Shown here piece by piece: positions 45,536-54,556 of a DNA stretch of 64,000 nucleotides. The notes under the pieces were generated by a model. The model had not been told where the DNA came from and made no database searches. It saw only the letters and a list, made by a program, of their open reading frames with translations. The translations under genes were made by a program, and so were the position numbers. The stretch's first letter is position 1, and every line of letters begins with the position of its first letter. Source of the stretch: an uncultured SAR116 cluster alpha proteobacterium (GTDB lineage: Bacteria; Pseudomonadota; Alphaproteobacteria; Puniceispirillales; Marisalimonadaceae); contig CACBDG010000008.1 of assembly GCA_902537945.1 (NCBI GenBank), positions 1 through 64,000 on the forward strand, written 5' to 3'.

Positions 45536-46309
45536 ATGAAAAAAAAATTAGATAAAAAAATTATCATAGAAGTAAGTGATCTATCCAAAAGCTTTAATGA
45601 TAACATTATATTAAAAAATATAAATTTTAAATTGGTTGAAGGTGAATCTTTAGCAATTATTGGAGCGTCTGGTTCAGGAAAGTCAGTGCTTTTAAAAAAT
45701 ATTATTGGGTTGTTAAAACCAGACAATGGTTCAATTAAAATTAATAACACAGAAATGGTAAACATCTCTAGAAACGCAAAAGAAAAAATTTTATTAGAAC
45801 TTGGAATTACATTTCAACATGGTGCATTATTTGATTCTCTTAAAAATTGGGAAAATATAATTTTTAAAATAGCAAACAAAGAAAAAATTAATAATCAACA
45901 AGGTAAAAAGTTGGCAATTTCAATAATAAAACAATTAGGCTTACAACCTAATATTTTAGACCTTTACCCCTCTGAAATTTCTGGAGGGATGCAAAAAAGA
46001 GTTGCAATTGCAAGGGCAATATGTGGAAGTCCTAAAATTTTATTATTTGACGAACCAACTTCAGGTCTTGACCCAGTTACAGGAAGCTTAATAGATGAAT
46101 TAATTAAAACTGCTGTAAAAACTATTGGAGGAAGCGCTATAACAATAACTCATGATATGGCATCTGTATGTCGTATAGCTGACAAAGTTATATTGATTGA
46201 TAAACAAACTATTTCTTGGTCAGGGACTCCACAAGAAATGTTTCGATCAAAAAACCCAAAAATACAAGAATTTGTCAAGCCAATTAATCCAAAAGAATTT
46301 TTTAAATGA
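45536..46309 (+). CDS. mlaF: MlaF-family phospholipid transport ATP-binding protein
   Basis: The 257-residue ABC ATPase has Walker A GASGSGKS (residues 43-50), signature SGGMQKRVAIARA and Walker B ILLFDEPTSGLDP. The QHGALFDSLKNWENI segment is typical of MlaF. It lies 2 bp behind mlaE and overlaps radA by 4 bp. It powers lipid transport through MlaE. Confidence 0.95.
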   Translation: MKKKLDKKIIIEVSDLSKSFNDNIILKNINFKLVEGESLAIIGASGSGKSVLLKNIIGLLKPDNGSIKINNTEMVNISRNAKEKILLELGITFQHGALFDSLKNWENIIFKIANKEKINNQQGKKLAISIIKQLGLQPNILDLYPSEISGGMQKRVAIARAICGSPKILLFDEPTSGLDPVTGSLIDELIKTAVKTIGGSAITITHDMASVCRIADKVILIDKQTISWSGTPQEMFRSKNPKIQEFVKPINPKEFFK

Positions 46310-47673
46310 TAAAACCAAAAACACAATTCATTTGTCAATCTTGTGGAAGTATTTACACAAGGTGGATTGGTAAATGTGAACAATGTAATCAATGGAATAC
46401 ATTGGTAGAAGATAATAATGTTAAACCTTCAGGTGTTTTATCTAAATCAAAAGGTAAAAGGGTCAACTTTCAAAAACTAAATGAAGTAAATTATGAATAT
46501 TCACGAATTAAAACTAATCTAAATGAGTTAGATAGAGTTATTGGAGGTGGGTTTGTGCCAGGATCAGTTACTTTAATTGGCGGAGATCCTGGGATAGGAA
46601 AATCTACATTGTTATTACAACTTGTAGGTTATCTATCTAATCAAAATCAAAAATGTATTTATGTATCAGGAGAGGAAAGTTTATCTCAAATAAAGATGCG
46701 TGCTGATCGCTTAGACATTAAAAATCATGACATTGAATTCGCTTCAGTCACAAACGCATCTGACATTTCAATGACAATAAATTCAGAAAAACAAAGATGC
46801 ATTTTAGTAATTGATTCTATACAAACCATGTATCTACCACAGTTAGACAGTTCTCCAGGAACTGTATCGCAAGTAAGAGCAAGTGCTCATGAATTGATAT
46901 TAGCAGCAAAAAAAACAAACACGATACTTATTTTAATTGGTCATCTAACAAAAGACGGTGCTATAGCGGGGCCAAAAGTTTTAGAACATATGGTTGATAC
47001 TGTTTTATACTTTGAGGGTGATAATAATTTTCAATATAGGATATTAAGAAGTTTCAAAAATCGATTTGGTACAAATAACGAAATTGGTGTATTCGAGATG
47101 TGCAACAATGGTTTAAAAGAAATTATTAATCCCTCAGCATTGTTTTTGTCAGACAGACAGAAAAATATACCTGGAACCGCAATTTTTGCTGGATTAGAAG
47201 GAACTAGACCAATTTTAGTTGAAATTCAAGCATTAGTTGTTCATTCTAAATTAGGGAGTCCTAGAAGAATAATAGTAGGATGGGATATTTCAAGACTTTC
47301 TATGCTATGTGCAGTTTTAGAAGCAAGGTGTAAAATTCATCTCTCTAATATGGACATATTTTTGAATGTTGCTGGTGGTATAAGATTATTTGAACCAGCT
47401 GCAGATTTAGCAGTAGCGGCAGCTATTATTTCTTCAGTTAAAAATATTCCAATATCTTTTAATAGTGTTTTTTTTGGTGAAATTGGGCTTTCAGGTGAAA
47501 TTAGAAAAGTTTCTCAACCTGAACTGAGAATTAAAGAAGCATCAAAATTAGGTTTTGACATAATTAACCTTCCTACTAAACAAAAAGTAATAATTAATGA
47601 AGATATGAGTTATAACAATTTAACTGTGATGAGTGAACTTGTGGATTTAATTAGTAAAGACAATAAAAACTGA
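46306..47673 (+). CDS. radA: DNA repair protein RadA (Sms)
   Basis: The 455-residue protein has an N-terminal zinc finger (C10, C13, C24, C27), Walker A GDPGIGKS (93-100), the RadA-specific FKNRFG motif and a C-terminal Lon-like domain. RadA is a branch-migration helicase in recombination. It shares one base with the cvpA start, so mlaF-radA-cvpA are tightly linked. Confidence 0.98.
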   Translation: MIKPKTQFICQSCGSIYTRWIGKCEQCNQWNTLVEDNNVKPSGVLSKSKGKRVNFQKLNEVNYEYSRIKTNLNELDRVIGGGFVPGSVTLIGGDPGIGKSTLLLQLVGYLSNQNQKCIYVSGEESLSQIKMRADRLDIKNHDIEFASVTNASDISMTINSEKQRCILVIDSIQTMYLPQLDSSPGTVSQVRASAHELILAAKKTNTILILIGHLTKDGAIAGPKVLEHMVDTVLYFEGDNNFQYRILRSFKNRFGTNNEIGVFEMCNNGLKEIINPSALFLSDRQKNIPGTAIFAGLEGTRPILVEIQALVVHSKLGSPRRIIVGWDISRLSMLCAVLEARCKIHLSNMDIFLNVAGGIRLFEPAADLAVAAAIISSVKNIPISFNSVFFGEIGLSGEIRKVSQPELRIKEASKLGFDIINLPTKQKVIINEDMSYNNLTVMSELVDLISKDNKN

Positions 47674-48209
47674 TGGAATTTATTAATAATTTATATTTTA
47701 ACATTATTGACATAATTATCTTTGCAGTAATTCTTACTTCATGCTTAGTAGCAACTTCTAGAGGTTTTGTTAAAGAATTATTTAGTATTATTTCTTGGAT
47801 ATTATCTTTAATTGTAGCTTTTAATTTTTATGAAAAATTTAAAGTAAAATTGTTAGAACACATCTCTCAAGAAATAATTGTAGATTTTCTTGCTTTTGGT
47901 TTTCCTTTTTTAACAACTTTGATTATTACTTACATTATTTCCAATTGGTTATCTCCTAAATTTGATATGAAAGGGGTATTAGTTTTTGACAAAATTTGTG
48001 GATTTGTTTTTGGTGCCTTTAGGGGATTGCTTATTATCATTCTGTTTTATTTAGGTTTCTTATATTTAATTGGCAATGATAGGAAATTACCAGATACCCT
48101 GCTTGAATCATATTCTTTCAAATATATAAGTTTTTCGGCTGAATTATTGATAAAAGTTTTTAATAAAGAAGATTTTAAAATGGACGATGAAAAAATAAAA
48201 GAATTGTAA
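47673..48209 (+). CDS. cvpA: CvpA family membrane protein
   Basis: The 178-residue protein has four hydrophobic segments and the CvpA features ATSRGFVKELFSIISWILSL (residues about 26-45) and FDKICGFVFGAFRGLLII. CvpA is linked to colicin V export and biofilm formation in E. coli; the general function is unclear. The cvpA-purF pairing is conserved across proteobacteria; purF starts 24 bp later. Confidence 0.9.
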   Translation: MEFINNLYFNIIDIIIFAVILTSCLVATSRGFVKELFSIISWILSLIVAFNFYEKFKVKLLEHISQEIIVDFLAFGFPFLTTLIITYIISNWLSPKFDMKGVLVFDKICGFVFGAFRGLLIIILFYLGFLYLIGNDRKLPDTLLESYSFKYISFSAELLIKVFNKEDFKMDDEKIKEL

Positions 48210-48233
48210 AACAATTATTTTTAGGAAAGCATT

Positions 48234-49658
48234 ATGTATTGTAAAAAAACTGACAAGATTAAGGAAGAATGCGGAGTGTTCGGTATATATGGCACTGATG
48301 AGGCTTCAGTTCTAACCACTTTAGGGCTTCATTCACTTCAACACAGAGGTCAAGAAGGTGCAGGAATAGTAAGCTTTGACGGAAAAATTTTTCATTCAAT
48401 ACGAAAACAAGGATTAGTTGGAGATAATTTTAACGATAAGAATATTTTATCTCAACTTCCTGGTAAAACAGCAATAGGCCACGTAAGATACTCTACAACT
48501 GGTGAGTCTAAACTTGAAAATTTACAACCACTTTTTGCAAATTTAGCTATTGGTGGCTTTGCATGCGCACATAATGGAAATTTGACTAACACGTATTCAA
48601 TAAAAAAACGTTTAGTTGAAAGTGGATCTATTTTTCAAACTTCATCTGATACTGAAATTATTCTTCAGTTAGTTGCACGTTCACAAAAGAAAAAAATAAT
48701 TGATAAGTTAATTGACACACTCCATCAAATAAAAGGAGCTTATTCACTTGTAATATTAACAAATAAAAAACTTATAGGTGTAAGAGACCCGTTTGGTATT
48801 AGACCATTAGTTCTAGGTGATAAAAATGGTTCTCCTGTTTTAGCTTCAGAGACTTGTGCCCTCGATATGATTGGAGCAAAATATGTTCGTGATATTGAAA
48901 ATGGTGAGATAGTTGTGATAACTGAGAGTGGATTAGAGTCTATTAAACCCTTTAAAAAAATTCCTGAAAGACCTTGTATCTTTGAGAGAATCTATTTTGC
49001 AAGCCCTGATAGTTTAGTAGGAAATAAAACAGTTTATACTTATAGAAAAGCTCTTGGCGAACAATTAGCAATTGAAAATAATGTGCTTGCAGATGTGGTT
49101 GTACCAATACCTGACTCCGGTGTTTCAGCAGCTATTGGGTTTTCACAAAAATCAACAATTCCATTTGAACTTGGTATAATCAGAAGCCACTATGTTGGTC
49201 GTACTTTTATTGAGCCATCTCAAACTATTAGACAATTTGGTGTAAAACTTAAACATAGCGTTAATAAATCATGTATTCAAAATAAAAAAGTTATTTTAAT
49301 TGATGATTCAATAGTCAGAGGGACTACTGCAAGTAAAATTGTAAAAATGGTTTATGAAGCTGGAGCTAAAGAAGTTCATTTGGGAATTTCATGTCCTCCA
49401 ATTTTACACCCAGATTTTTACGGTATTGATACACCAAACTATAACCAGTTGATTGCTTCTAAGTCAAATTTACAAGAAATGACTAAATTAGTTGGCGCTA
49501 GGTCCTTATTTTTTCTTTCCTTAGCTGGAACGTATAAAGCAATGGGATGTGAAAAAAGAGACTCTAAAACACCTCAATTTACAGACCACTGTTTTACAGG
49601 TGAGTACCCAATAGATATCTCTGAAATTTTGAAACTTAATAGATATAATCATGATTAA
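48234..49658 (+). CDS. purF: Amidophosphoribosyltransferase
   Basis: The 474-residue enzyme has the glutaminase nucleophile C13 after a 12-residue propeptide (EECGVFGIYG), HSLQHRGQEGAG, and the PRPP site VILIDDSIVRGTT. It performs the first step of purine synthesis. Only one Cys is present in the C-terminal region that ligates the Fe-S cluster in Bacillus-type enzymes (HCFTGEYP), so no cluster is expected. AGGA precedes the start. It overlaps the next SDR gene by 8 bp. Confidence 0.97.
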   Translation: MYCKKTDKIKEECGVFGIYGTDEASVLTTLGLHSLQHRGQEGAGIVSFDGKIFHSIRKQGLVGDNFNDKNILSQLPGKTAIGHVRYSTTGESKLENLQPLFANLAIGGFACAHNGNLTNTYSIKKRLVESGSIFQTSSDTEIILQLVARSQKKKIIDKLIDTLHQIKGAYSLVILTNKKLIGVRDPFGIRPLVLGDKNGSPVLASETCALDMIGAKYVRDIENGEIVVITESGLESIKPFKKIPERPCIFERIYFASPDSLVGNKTVYTYRKALGEQLAIENNVLADVVVPIPDSGVSAAIGFSQKSTIPFELGIIRSHYVGRTFIEPSQTIRQFGVKLKHSVNKSCIQNKKVILIDDSIVRGTTASKIVKMVYEAGAKEVHLGISCPPILHPDFYGIDTPNYNQLIASKSNLQEMTKLVGARSLFFLSLAGTYKAMGCEKRDSKTPQFTDHCFTGEYPIDISEILKLNRYNHD

Positions 49659-50403
49659 CGATAATAAAAATGCTCTTGTTACTGGTGCAGGAAGTGGAAT
49701 TGGAGCTGAAATAGCAATTGAGCTAGCAAGACAAAATTATCACACAATTATTACTGGAAAATCACTATCTAGCCTTGAAAAAACTGAAAAACTAATTGTT
49801 GAAAATGATGGTTCATGCACTCTGGTTGAGCTTGACATGAATGATTTTATTGGTATTGACAAATTAGGTTTAGAAATATTTAAAAGATGGAAAAAATTAG
49901 ATATTTTAATTTCTAATGCCGCAATTCTTGGTACTTTATGTCCTATACATCACCAAAGTAGCGATGAGTTCATTGAAGTTCTCAATGTCAATTTAATCAG
50001 TAACCATAGACTCATTCGATCAGTTGAACCGCTTTTAAAAAATAGTGTCCAACCGATAGCTTCTTTTCTATCATCTAGTGTGGCTTGTGAAGCAAGACCC
50101 TTTTGGGGTGCATATGCTATATCTAAAGCATCTCTTCAACACATGGTAAAAATATGGTCTATGGAAAATCAACATAATAATTTATCTATTTCAATAATTA
50201 ACCCTGGAAAAACAAATACAAAAATGAGGAAACAGGCGATGCCTGGTGAAAATGCTGATAATCTTCAAAATCCTAGAGAAGTAGCAAAGATAATAGCAGA
50301 TATTATTTTTTCAAATAAAATTTATAAAGGTGAGGTAATCGATTTAATTAAATTTAAGTTAGATCAATCTTCTAATATTACTGGTTCTAAATACGAGAAA
50401 TAG
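49651..50403 (+). CDS. Short-chain dehydrogenase/reductase
   Basis: The 250-residue SDR has the cofactor motif TGAGSGIG (residues 11-18), a SNAA turn, and the catalytic Ser (about 141-143), Y155 and K159 (AYAISKAS). It lies directly behind purF with an 8-bp overlap, a linkage seen in many alphaproteobacteria. Its substrate is unknown; nothing in the sequence assigns it to fatty-acid synthesis, as fabG is elsewhere. The 3' end overlaps the converging gene by 40 bp. Confidence 0.88.
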   Translation: MINDNKNALVTGAGSGIGAEIAIELARQNYHTIITGKSLSSLEKTEKLIVENDGSCTLVELDMNDFIGIDKLGLEIFKRWKKLDILISNAAILGTLCPIHHQSSDEFIEVLNVNLISNHRLIRSVEPLLKNSVQPIASFLSSSVACEARPFWGAYAISKASLQHMVKIWSMENQHNNLSISIINPGKTNTKMRKQAMPGENADNLQNPREVAKIIADIIFSNKIYKGEVIDLIKFKLDQSSNITGSKYEK

Positions 50404-51071
50404 AAATCAACTTTTTCATCAAACTTTCTTGCAATTTCTTGAGCTTCCTTATCAGTTGTAGCACAAAAACTTAAACTTAACCTATAATTGTGAAGCCTAT
50501 AAAAAAATCGCAAAAGATCTATCTGACTATTTCCTACATACCAAGATTTTAATATCCAACCTATGAAAAATAACCATGGAGAAATCATAAAAAGTGTAAA
50601 GTAAAACACCATACTAATGCAAAAATATGTCCACAACCTATTTTGTAACATCCATAAGGGTGGGGCAATACTGGCAAGAATTGAAGGCATCGTATTAAGT
50701 AAAAGGGCAACACTGCCAGGCTTTTTAAAAACTTCAAATAAATAATAAAATTCATCTTGTTGGAAATGAGCGTTTATGTTTAGATTTTCTAGTTCTGGTA
50801 TCTTTTCAGATGTTATACTTTCACAAATTACGCCTAAAGAACCGAGAACAAAAGTATTAAAAAAAACACCATCTCTAAATAAAGTAATAATTTTTTTTTC
50901 TTTAAGCTCAGATAATTCCTTGGATAATTCCTCATAATTTTTATGAAACATTTCACCATCAAGTGCTATGATAACGTCACCTTCTTTAAGTTTCATTAAA
51001 AATGCATTTGAAGAAGACCTCACAGATTTAATCTGTAAAAATGATTTTTCAGTTACAATTTCTTCACTCAT
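50364..51071 (-). CDS. Uncharacterised PDZ-like membrane protein
   Basis: I do not recognise this 235-residue protein with certainty. Residues about 8-75 look like a PDZ domain (RSSSNAFLMKLKEGDVIIALDG). After a linker, three hydrophobic stretches follow (about 117-137, 145-165 and 165-180), with PPLWMLQNRLWTY reminiscent of DUF2628-type membrane proteins. A charged C-terminal helix ends it. It is the last gene of the flagellar cluster strand, and the cytosolic PDZ-like part could act as an adaptor. It overlaps the converging SDR gene by 40 bp. Confidence 0.65.
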   Translation of the reverse strand: MSEEIVTEKSFLQIKSVRSSSNAFLMKLKEGDVIIALDGEMFHKNYEELSKELSELKEKKIITLFRDGVFFNTFVLGSLGVICESITSEKIPELENLNINAHFQQDEFYYLFEVFKKPGSVALLLNTMPSILASIAPPLWMLQNRLWTYFCISMVFYFTLFMISPWLFFIGWILKSWYVGNSQIDLLRFFYRLHNYRLSLSFCATTDKEAQEIARKFDEKVDFYFSYLEPVILED

Positions 51072-51104
51072 CTATTCAAGCTCACAATATAATAATTATT
51101 CGAA

Positions 51105-51818
51105 TTATGGATATTTAATTCTACTAGTTTTATCTGCAATCTTGCTTAAAACATTATTATTTTGTTTTAAAAGCTTTGAGATTTGTTGAGCTTGTATAGC
51201 TTGATTTGCAACGATTTGTTTGTAGATAGCTTTGTTGCTAATTTGTTGAATAGCCTTAGAAATTGATTTGTTATTAGATTTATTTAATTTTTCAATATTT
51301 GAAGTAAGTCTCTTATTATTTTCTATACTTGCTTTAGAGTTTTTATTTAACTCATTTATAAGGGTATTTGTAATTAACTGTAATTCAGCAACTGTGTTTT
51401 CGTTAGATGTCTCAACTCTTTTTTCTATTTTATCAAGAGATATTACTAAATTTTTGTTAACCTCTAATAAATCTCCTTGTTTTTTTATAGCTATATCTAA
51501 ATTTTTTAATGAAGCATTCACACCGTCAACGTTTTCTGCAAAAACAACTAATGCCTCCCTACTCGTTTCTGTCATATTATTCAATTTATCAGAGGATTGC
51601 ATAAATAAAAAAGCACTAACTGTTATGACGATTAAACCTGATATAATAGACGATAAAAATACAATGGTAGTATATTTATGAATTTGTTTCACTTTAGCCT
51701 CCAATTTTTCATGCGCTTTTTTAACTTTATTATATTCTGAAGTTACATCAGTTGCTGCATCTGCTGCATCTAAAGCTAACTTTATGCTTTCTTGAACAGC
51801 TTCCATTTTAGTATCCAT
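51105..51818 (-). CDS. Uncharacterised membrane-anchored coiled-coil protein
   Basis: The 237-residue protein has a cytoplasmic helical N-terminus rich in Ala, Asp and Lys, one membrane helix at about residues 50-73 (IVFLSSIISGLIVITVSAF), then about 150 residues of Asn/Lys/Ser-rich coiled coil outside. It resembles no enzyme. The architecture recalls sensory or scaffold proteins, but there is no HAMP or chemotaxis signalling domain. AGGAT upstream supports the ATG. Its position between small genes behind flhB suggests a link to the flagellum or envelope. Confidence 0.7.
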   Translation of the reverse strand: MDTKMEAVQESIKLALDAADAATDVTSEYNKVKKAHEKLEAKVKQIHKYTTIVFLSSIISGLIVITVSAFLFMQSSDKLNNMTETSREALVVFAENVDGVNASLKNLDIAIKKQGDLLEVNKNLVISLDKIEKRVETSNENTVAELQLITNTLINELNKNSKASIENNKRLTSNIEKLNKSNNKSISKAIQQISNKAIYKQIVANQAIQAQQISKLLKQNNNVLSKIADKTSRIKYP

Positions 51819-51859
51819 TTCATTTATCCTGTAATTTTAAACTAAATAAATATAAAATA

Positions 51860-52048
51860 TTAATTCTTTTCTTTTCTGTATGCACATTCCATACCAGTTG
51901 TACTAAATACTTCTAATGATGGTATAAATTTAGAAATAAAACCAAATTTTTTACAACCCCATGGCCTTTGTTTTCTATGAGTAATAAAAAAATAATTGCA
52001 TCCGTGGCAAGTTATTCTTTTTTTATCAATTTTTTTATTTTTTATCAC
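51860..52048 (-). CDS. Small four-cysteine conserved protein
   Basis: The 62-residue protein has cysteines C14, C17, C32 and C55 in the order CHGCNYFFITH, RPWGCKKFGF and TGMECAY. This pattern matches a short protein family widespread in proteobacteria, often mislabelled uracil-DNA glycosylase, which probably binds zinc or iron. The start is GTG without a clear ribosome-binding site. It lies 11 bp behind the 74-residue gene downstream of flhB. Function unknown. Confidence 0.75.
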   Translation of the reverse strand: MIKNKKIDKKRITCHGCNYFFITHRKQRPWGCKKFGFISKFIPSLEVFSTTGMECAYRKEKN

Positions 52049-52059
52049 AGTTTCAAACT

Positions 52060-52284
52060 TTATTTTTTATTTTTATTTTTAAATTTAATAAATCCATATA
52101 TTAATTCTGCAATCTTAAATCTAAAGGCCCCTAAAACTGCTGTAAATCCAAAAAACCAATACAAAGTAGCATTTAAAATATCACCTTCTTCACGAAGAGA
52201 GCTTGCTTCAAAATGACATAATAAAGCAGACCAAATAAACATTGCAGTAATAATAATTTGTCCAAAAGTTTTTCTTTTCTTCAC
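52060..52284 (-). CDS. Small two-helix membrane protein
   Basis: The 74-residue ORF begins with GTG and has two hydrophobic helices (about residues 8-24 and 40-64) with Lys-rich ends, so both termini should be cytoplasmic. No family recognised. It starts 15 bp after flhB on the same strand with GGTGAT upstream, so it is probably translated with the flagellar export genes. Confidence 0.6.
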   Translation of the reverse strand: MKKRKTFGQIIITAMFIWSALLCHFEASSLREEGDILNATLYWFFGFTAVLGAFRFKIAELIYGFIKFKNKNKK

Positions 52285-52299
52285 ATTATCACCATAAAT

Positions 52300-53445
52300 T
52301 TATTTAATTATTTTTCCATATTCATCAAAACTCATATTTTCAGGTATTTCAAATTCAGGATAGTCAGTTTCCTCACCTCTTTCAATTTTAAAGATATACG
52401 CTAAGACGGATGCAACAGCTGAATAAAGATTTTCAGAAATTTCCTTTCCTATCTCTCCTGTAAAATAGAGAGCCCTGGCAAGCAAAGGACTTTGAAAAAC
52501 TGTGATTTTATTTTCATTAGCTAATTTTATTATTTTTTCTGCAATCATTCCTCTTCCCATGGCTAAAATTACTGGTGCACCTTCTGAACCAACTTCGTAT
52601 TTTATTGCAACTGCAAAATGAGTTGGATTAGTAATTATAGCTGATGCATCTTTTACATTTTCTAGAGCAGCAGACTGAGTAGCAGCTCTATTGGCAATTT
52701 CATTTTGTAATCTTCTTATTTTTTGTTTAACCTCTGGTGATCCATCCGTATCTTTATGTTCATCTTTTACTTCTTTAATTGTCATTTTTAATTTTTCTAC
52801 ATGTTGATATTTTTGCCAAATAAAATCTAAGATTGCGATAAAACCCAAAGCAATAAGTAAAGAAATTGTCAGTTGAGGAAAATTGTAAAGGAGAGTTGAT
52901 AAAGCAGAATATAAATTACGTTCTGATAAATTTATTATATCTTTCATATTAAAATATATTACGATAAAGGTTATGCCTCCTAATAATCCAACTTTGAATA
53001 AAGACTTAATTAGTTCAAATAAACCTTTTGAAGAAAATATTCTTTTTAAACCTGATAATAAATTAATCCTATTGGATTTAAATTGAAAAGCCTTTGGAGC
53101 AAAATTAATTCCTCCAACAGCAAGTTGTGTGATTAAAATAATTAATATTAGTGGGATACCAACAATAAGCGTTATATTTATAACATATTTAATTAATTTA
53201 CTCATGCCAAAGGTAGGAGAAATATTTGTTATATAATCAAGATCAAACAAAAAAAAAGTTTTCCAAATTGATAAAAAATCTTTAGCTAAAAAAGGTATTG
53301 TAGATAGAACCATTAAACCTGTAATTAATGTTGTAAATACAAACATTTCTTTAGATGATAAAACCTGACCATCCTCAGCAGCTTTATCTAATTTTCTTTG
53401 GGACGGTTCTTCGGTTTTATCTTGTGAATTATCTTCTTCAGCCAT
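52300..53445 (-). CDS. flhB: Flagellar type III export switch protein FlhB
   Basis: The 381-residue protein has the N-terminal EEDNSQDKTEEPSQRKLDKA (residues 3-22), four membrane helices and the autocleavage site NPTH at residues 273-276, which switches export from rod/hook to filament substrates. The start ATG 53445 lies one base after the fliR stop; a longer in-frame start would overlap fliR. Last recognised export gene of fliO-P-Q-R-flhB. Confidence 0.97.
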   Translation of the reverse strand: MAEEDNSQDKTEEPSQRKLDKAAEDGQVLSSKEMFVFTTLITGLMVLSTIPFLAKDFLSIWKTFFLFDLDYITNISPTFGMSKLIKYVINITLIVGIPLILIILITQLAVGGINFAPKAFQFKSNRINLLSGLKRIFSSKGLFELIKSLFKVGLLGGITFIVIYFNMKDIINLSERNLYSALSTLLYNFPQLTISLLIALGFIAILDFIWQKYQHVEKLKMTIKEVKDEHKDTDGSPEVKQKIRRLQNEIANRAATQSAALENVKDASAIITNPTHFAVAIKYEVGSEGAPVILAMGRGMIAEKIIKLANENKITVFQSPLLARALYFTGEIGKEISENLYSAVASVLAYIFKIERGEETDYPEFEIPENMSFDEYGKIIK

Positions 53446-53446
53446 T

Positions 53447-54262
53447 TCATAGATTTCCTTCTTTATAGGAATGAAGGACTTCATCAATCAAATTAATTGA
53501 CATAGCCGTCAAATCAGAGAAAGCATTTGCAATTGGCCCAACCCCCAAATACAAAAAGATAAAAATACTTATTAAAGCAATTGGGAAACCAAATGAAAAA
53601 AGATTTAAAGATGGAGCAGATCTGGTAATTATACCTATTGAGCATTGAATTAATAATAATCCACCCACAATTGGTAAACTTATCAATGCAGCCAAATATA
53701 ACATTTCTCCAAAAGTATTGACTGCAATATTACTGATTTCAGAAAAATCAAGAATTAAGCCAATTGGTAAATAAATATAACTTTCAATCAGTAATTTAAG
53801 TAAATACAAATGACCGTCTAAAGATAAAAAACAAGAAATAAGAAATAAAGTTAGGACCGTACTTAACACAAGTGTTTGTCCACCAGATTGGGGGTCAACC
53901 ATGCTTGACATTGAGAGACCTGCTGTAGATGCGATTTTCTCTCCAGCAACAGCTGCTGCAGAAAAAATTATGTTTAAAATCAAACCTACTGAAAGTCCTA
54001 TACCTATCTCAGATAATATAAGTATAAATAAATTAAACCCTTGCATATTTTGTATTTCTGGTACTTTTATAACAGGAAACAGAAAGGCAGTTAAACTAAT
54101 ACTAGCTATAATTCTTACTTGCAGAGGTATTCCTCCTAACGAAAAGAATGGAGCACTAATTAAAAATGAAGAAATACGAAGAGATGCTACAAAGAATATT
54201 ACCATATACTGGTATAAATTAAATAAATTAACTCCTGGTAAAGCAATCTCTGTTCCATTCAT
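53447..54262 (-). CDS. fliR: Flagellar export gate protein FliR
   Basis: The 271-residue membrane protein has about six helices and the FliR segments RISSFLISAPFFSLGGIPLQ and GEKIASTAGLSMSSMVDPQ. It forms the export gate with FliP and FliQ. It sits 18 bp after fliQ and ends one base before flhB. Confidence 0.96.
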   Translation of the reverse strand: MNGTEIALPGVNLFNLYQYMVIFFVASLRISSFLISAPFFSLGGIPLQVRIIASISLTAFLFPVIKVPEIQNMQGFNLFILILSEIGIGLSVGLILNIIFSAAAVAGEKIASTAGLSMSSMVDPQSGGQTLVLSTVLTLFLISCFLSLDGHLYLLKLLIESYIYLPIGLILDFSEISNIAVNTFGEMLYLAALISLPIVGGLLLIQCSIGIITRSAPSLNLFSFGFPIALISIFIFLYLGVGPIANAFSDLTAMSINLIDEVLHSYKEGNL

Positions 54263-54280
54263 GATAAGTTTCTCTCGTGT

Positions 54281-54553
54281 TTAATTTTGACCTACACCAG
54301 CGACTTGATCAAAAATAAAATTAAAGTAATCAACAAGTCCCATCATAAAAAAATTACCTAATAATCCAATACCTAACATAACCACGATCACTTTTGGAAC
54401 AAAACTAAGAGTCATTTCATTTATTGATGTTGCTGCTTGAATAATACCTATCAAAAGTCCTATACCAAGTGCTAGAGCTAAAATGGGACCAGATACAAGC
54501 AAAACTTGATAAAAGGCCATACTTAACATATTTATATTTTCATCAAAATTCAT
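54281..54553 (-). CDS. fliQ: Flagellar export gate protein FliQ
   Basis: The 90-residue protein has two membrane helices and the family core GLLIGIIQAATSINEMTLSF (residues about 26-45). It is a gate component in the FliPQR pore. It starts 3 bp after fliP. Confidence 0.97.
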   Translation of the reverse strand: MNFDENINMLSMAFYQVLLVSGPILALALGIGLLIGIIQAATSINEMTLSFVPKVIVVMLGIGLLGNFFMMGLVDYFNFIFDQVAGVGQN

Positions 54554-54556
54554 TTT

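Noticed and set aside
49561-49615. Possible Fe-S cluster in PurF
   Set aside because: Only one Cys in the C-terminal region; Bacillus-type PurF needs the CxxC pair, which is absent.
53901-54284. 127-codon plus-strand ORF opposite fliR
   Set aside because: Antisense shadow of a well-supported gene, with no domain.
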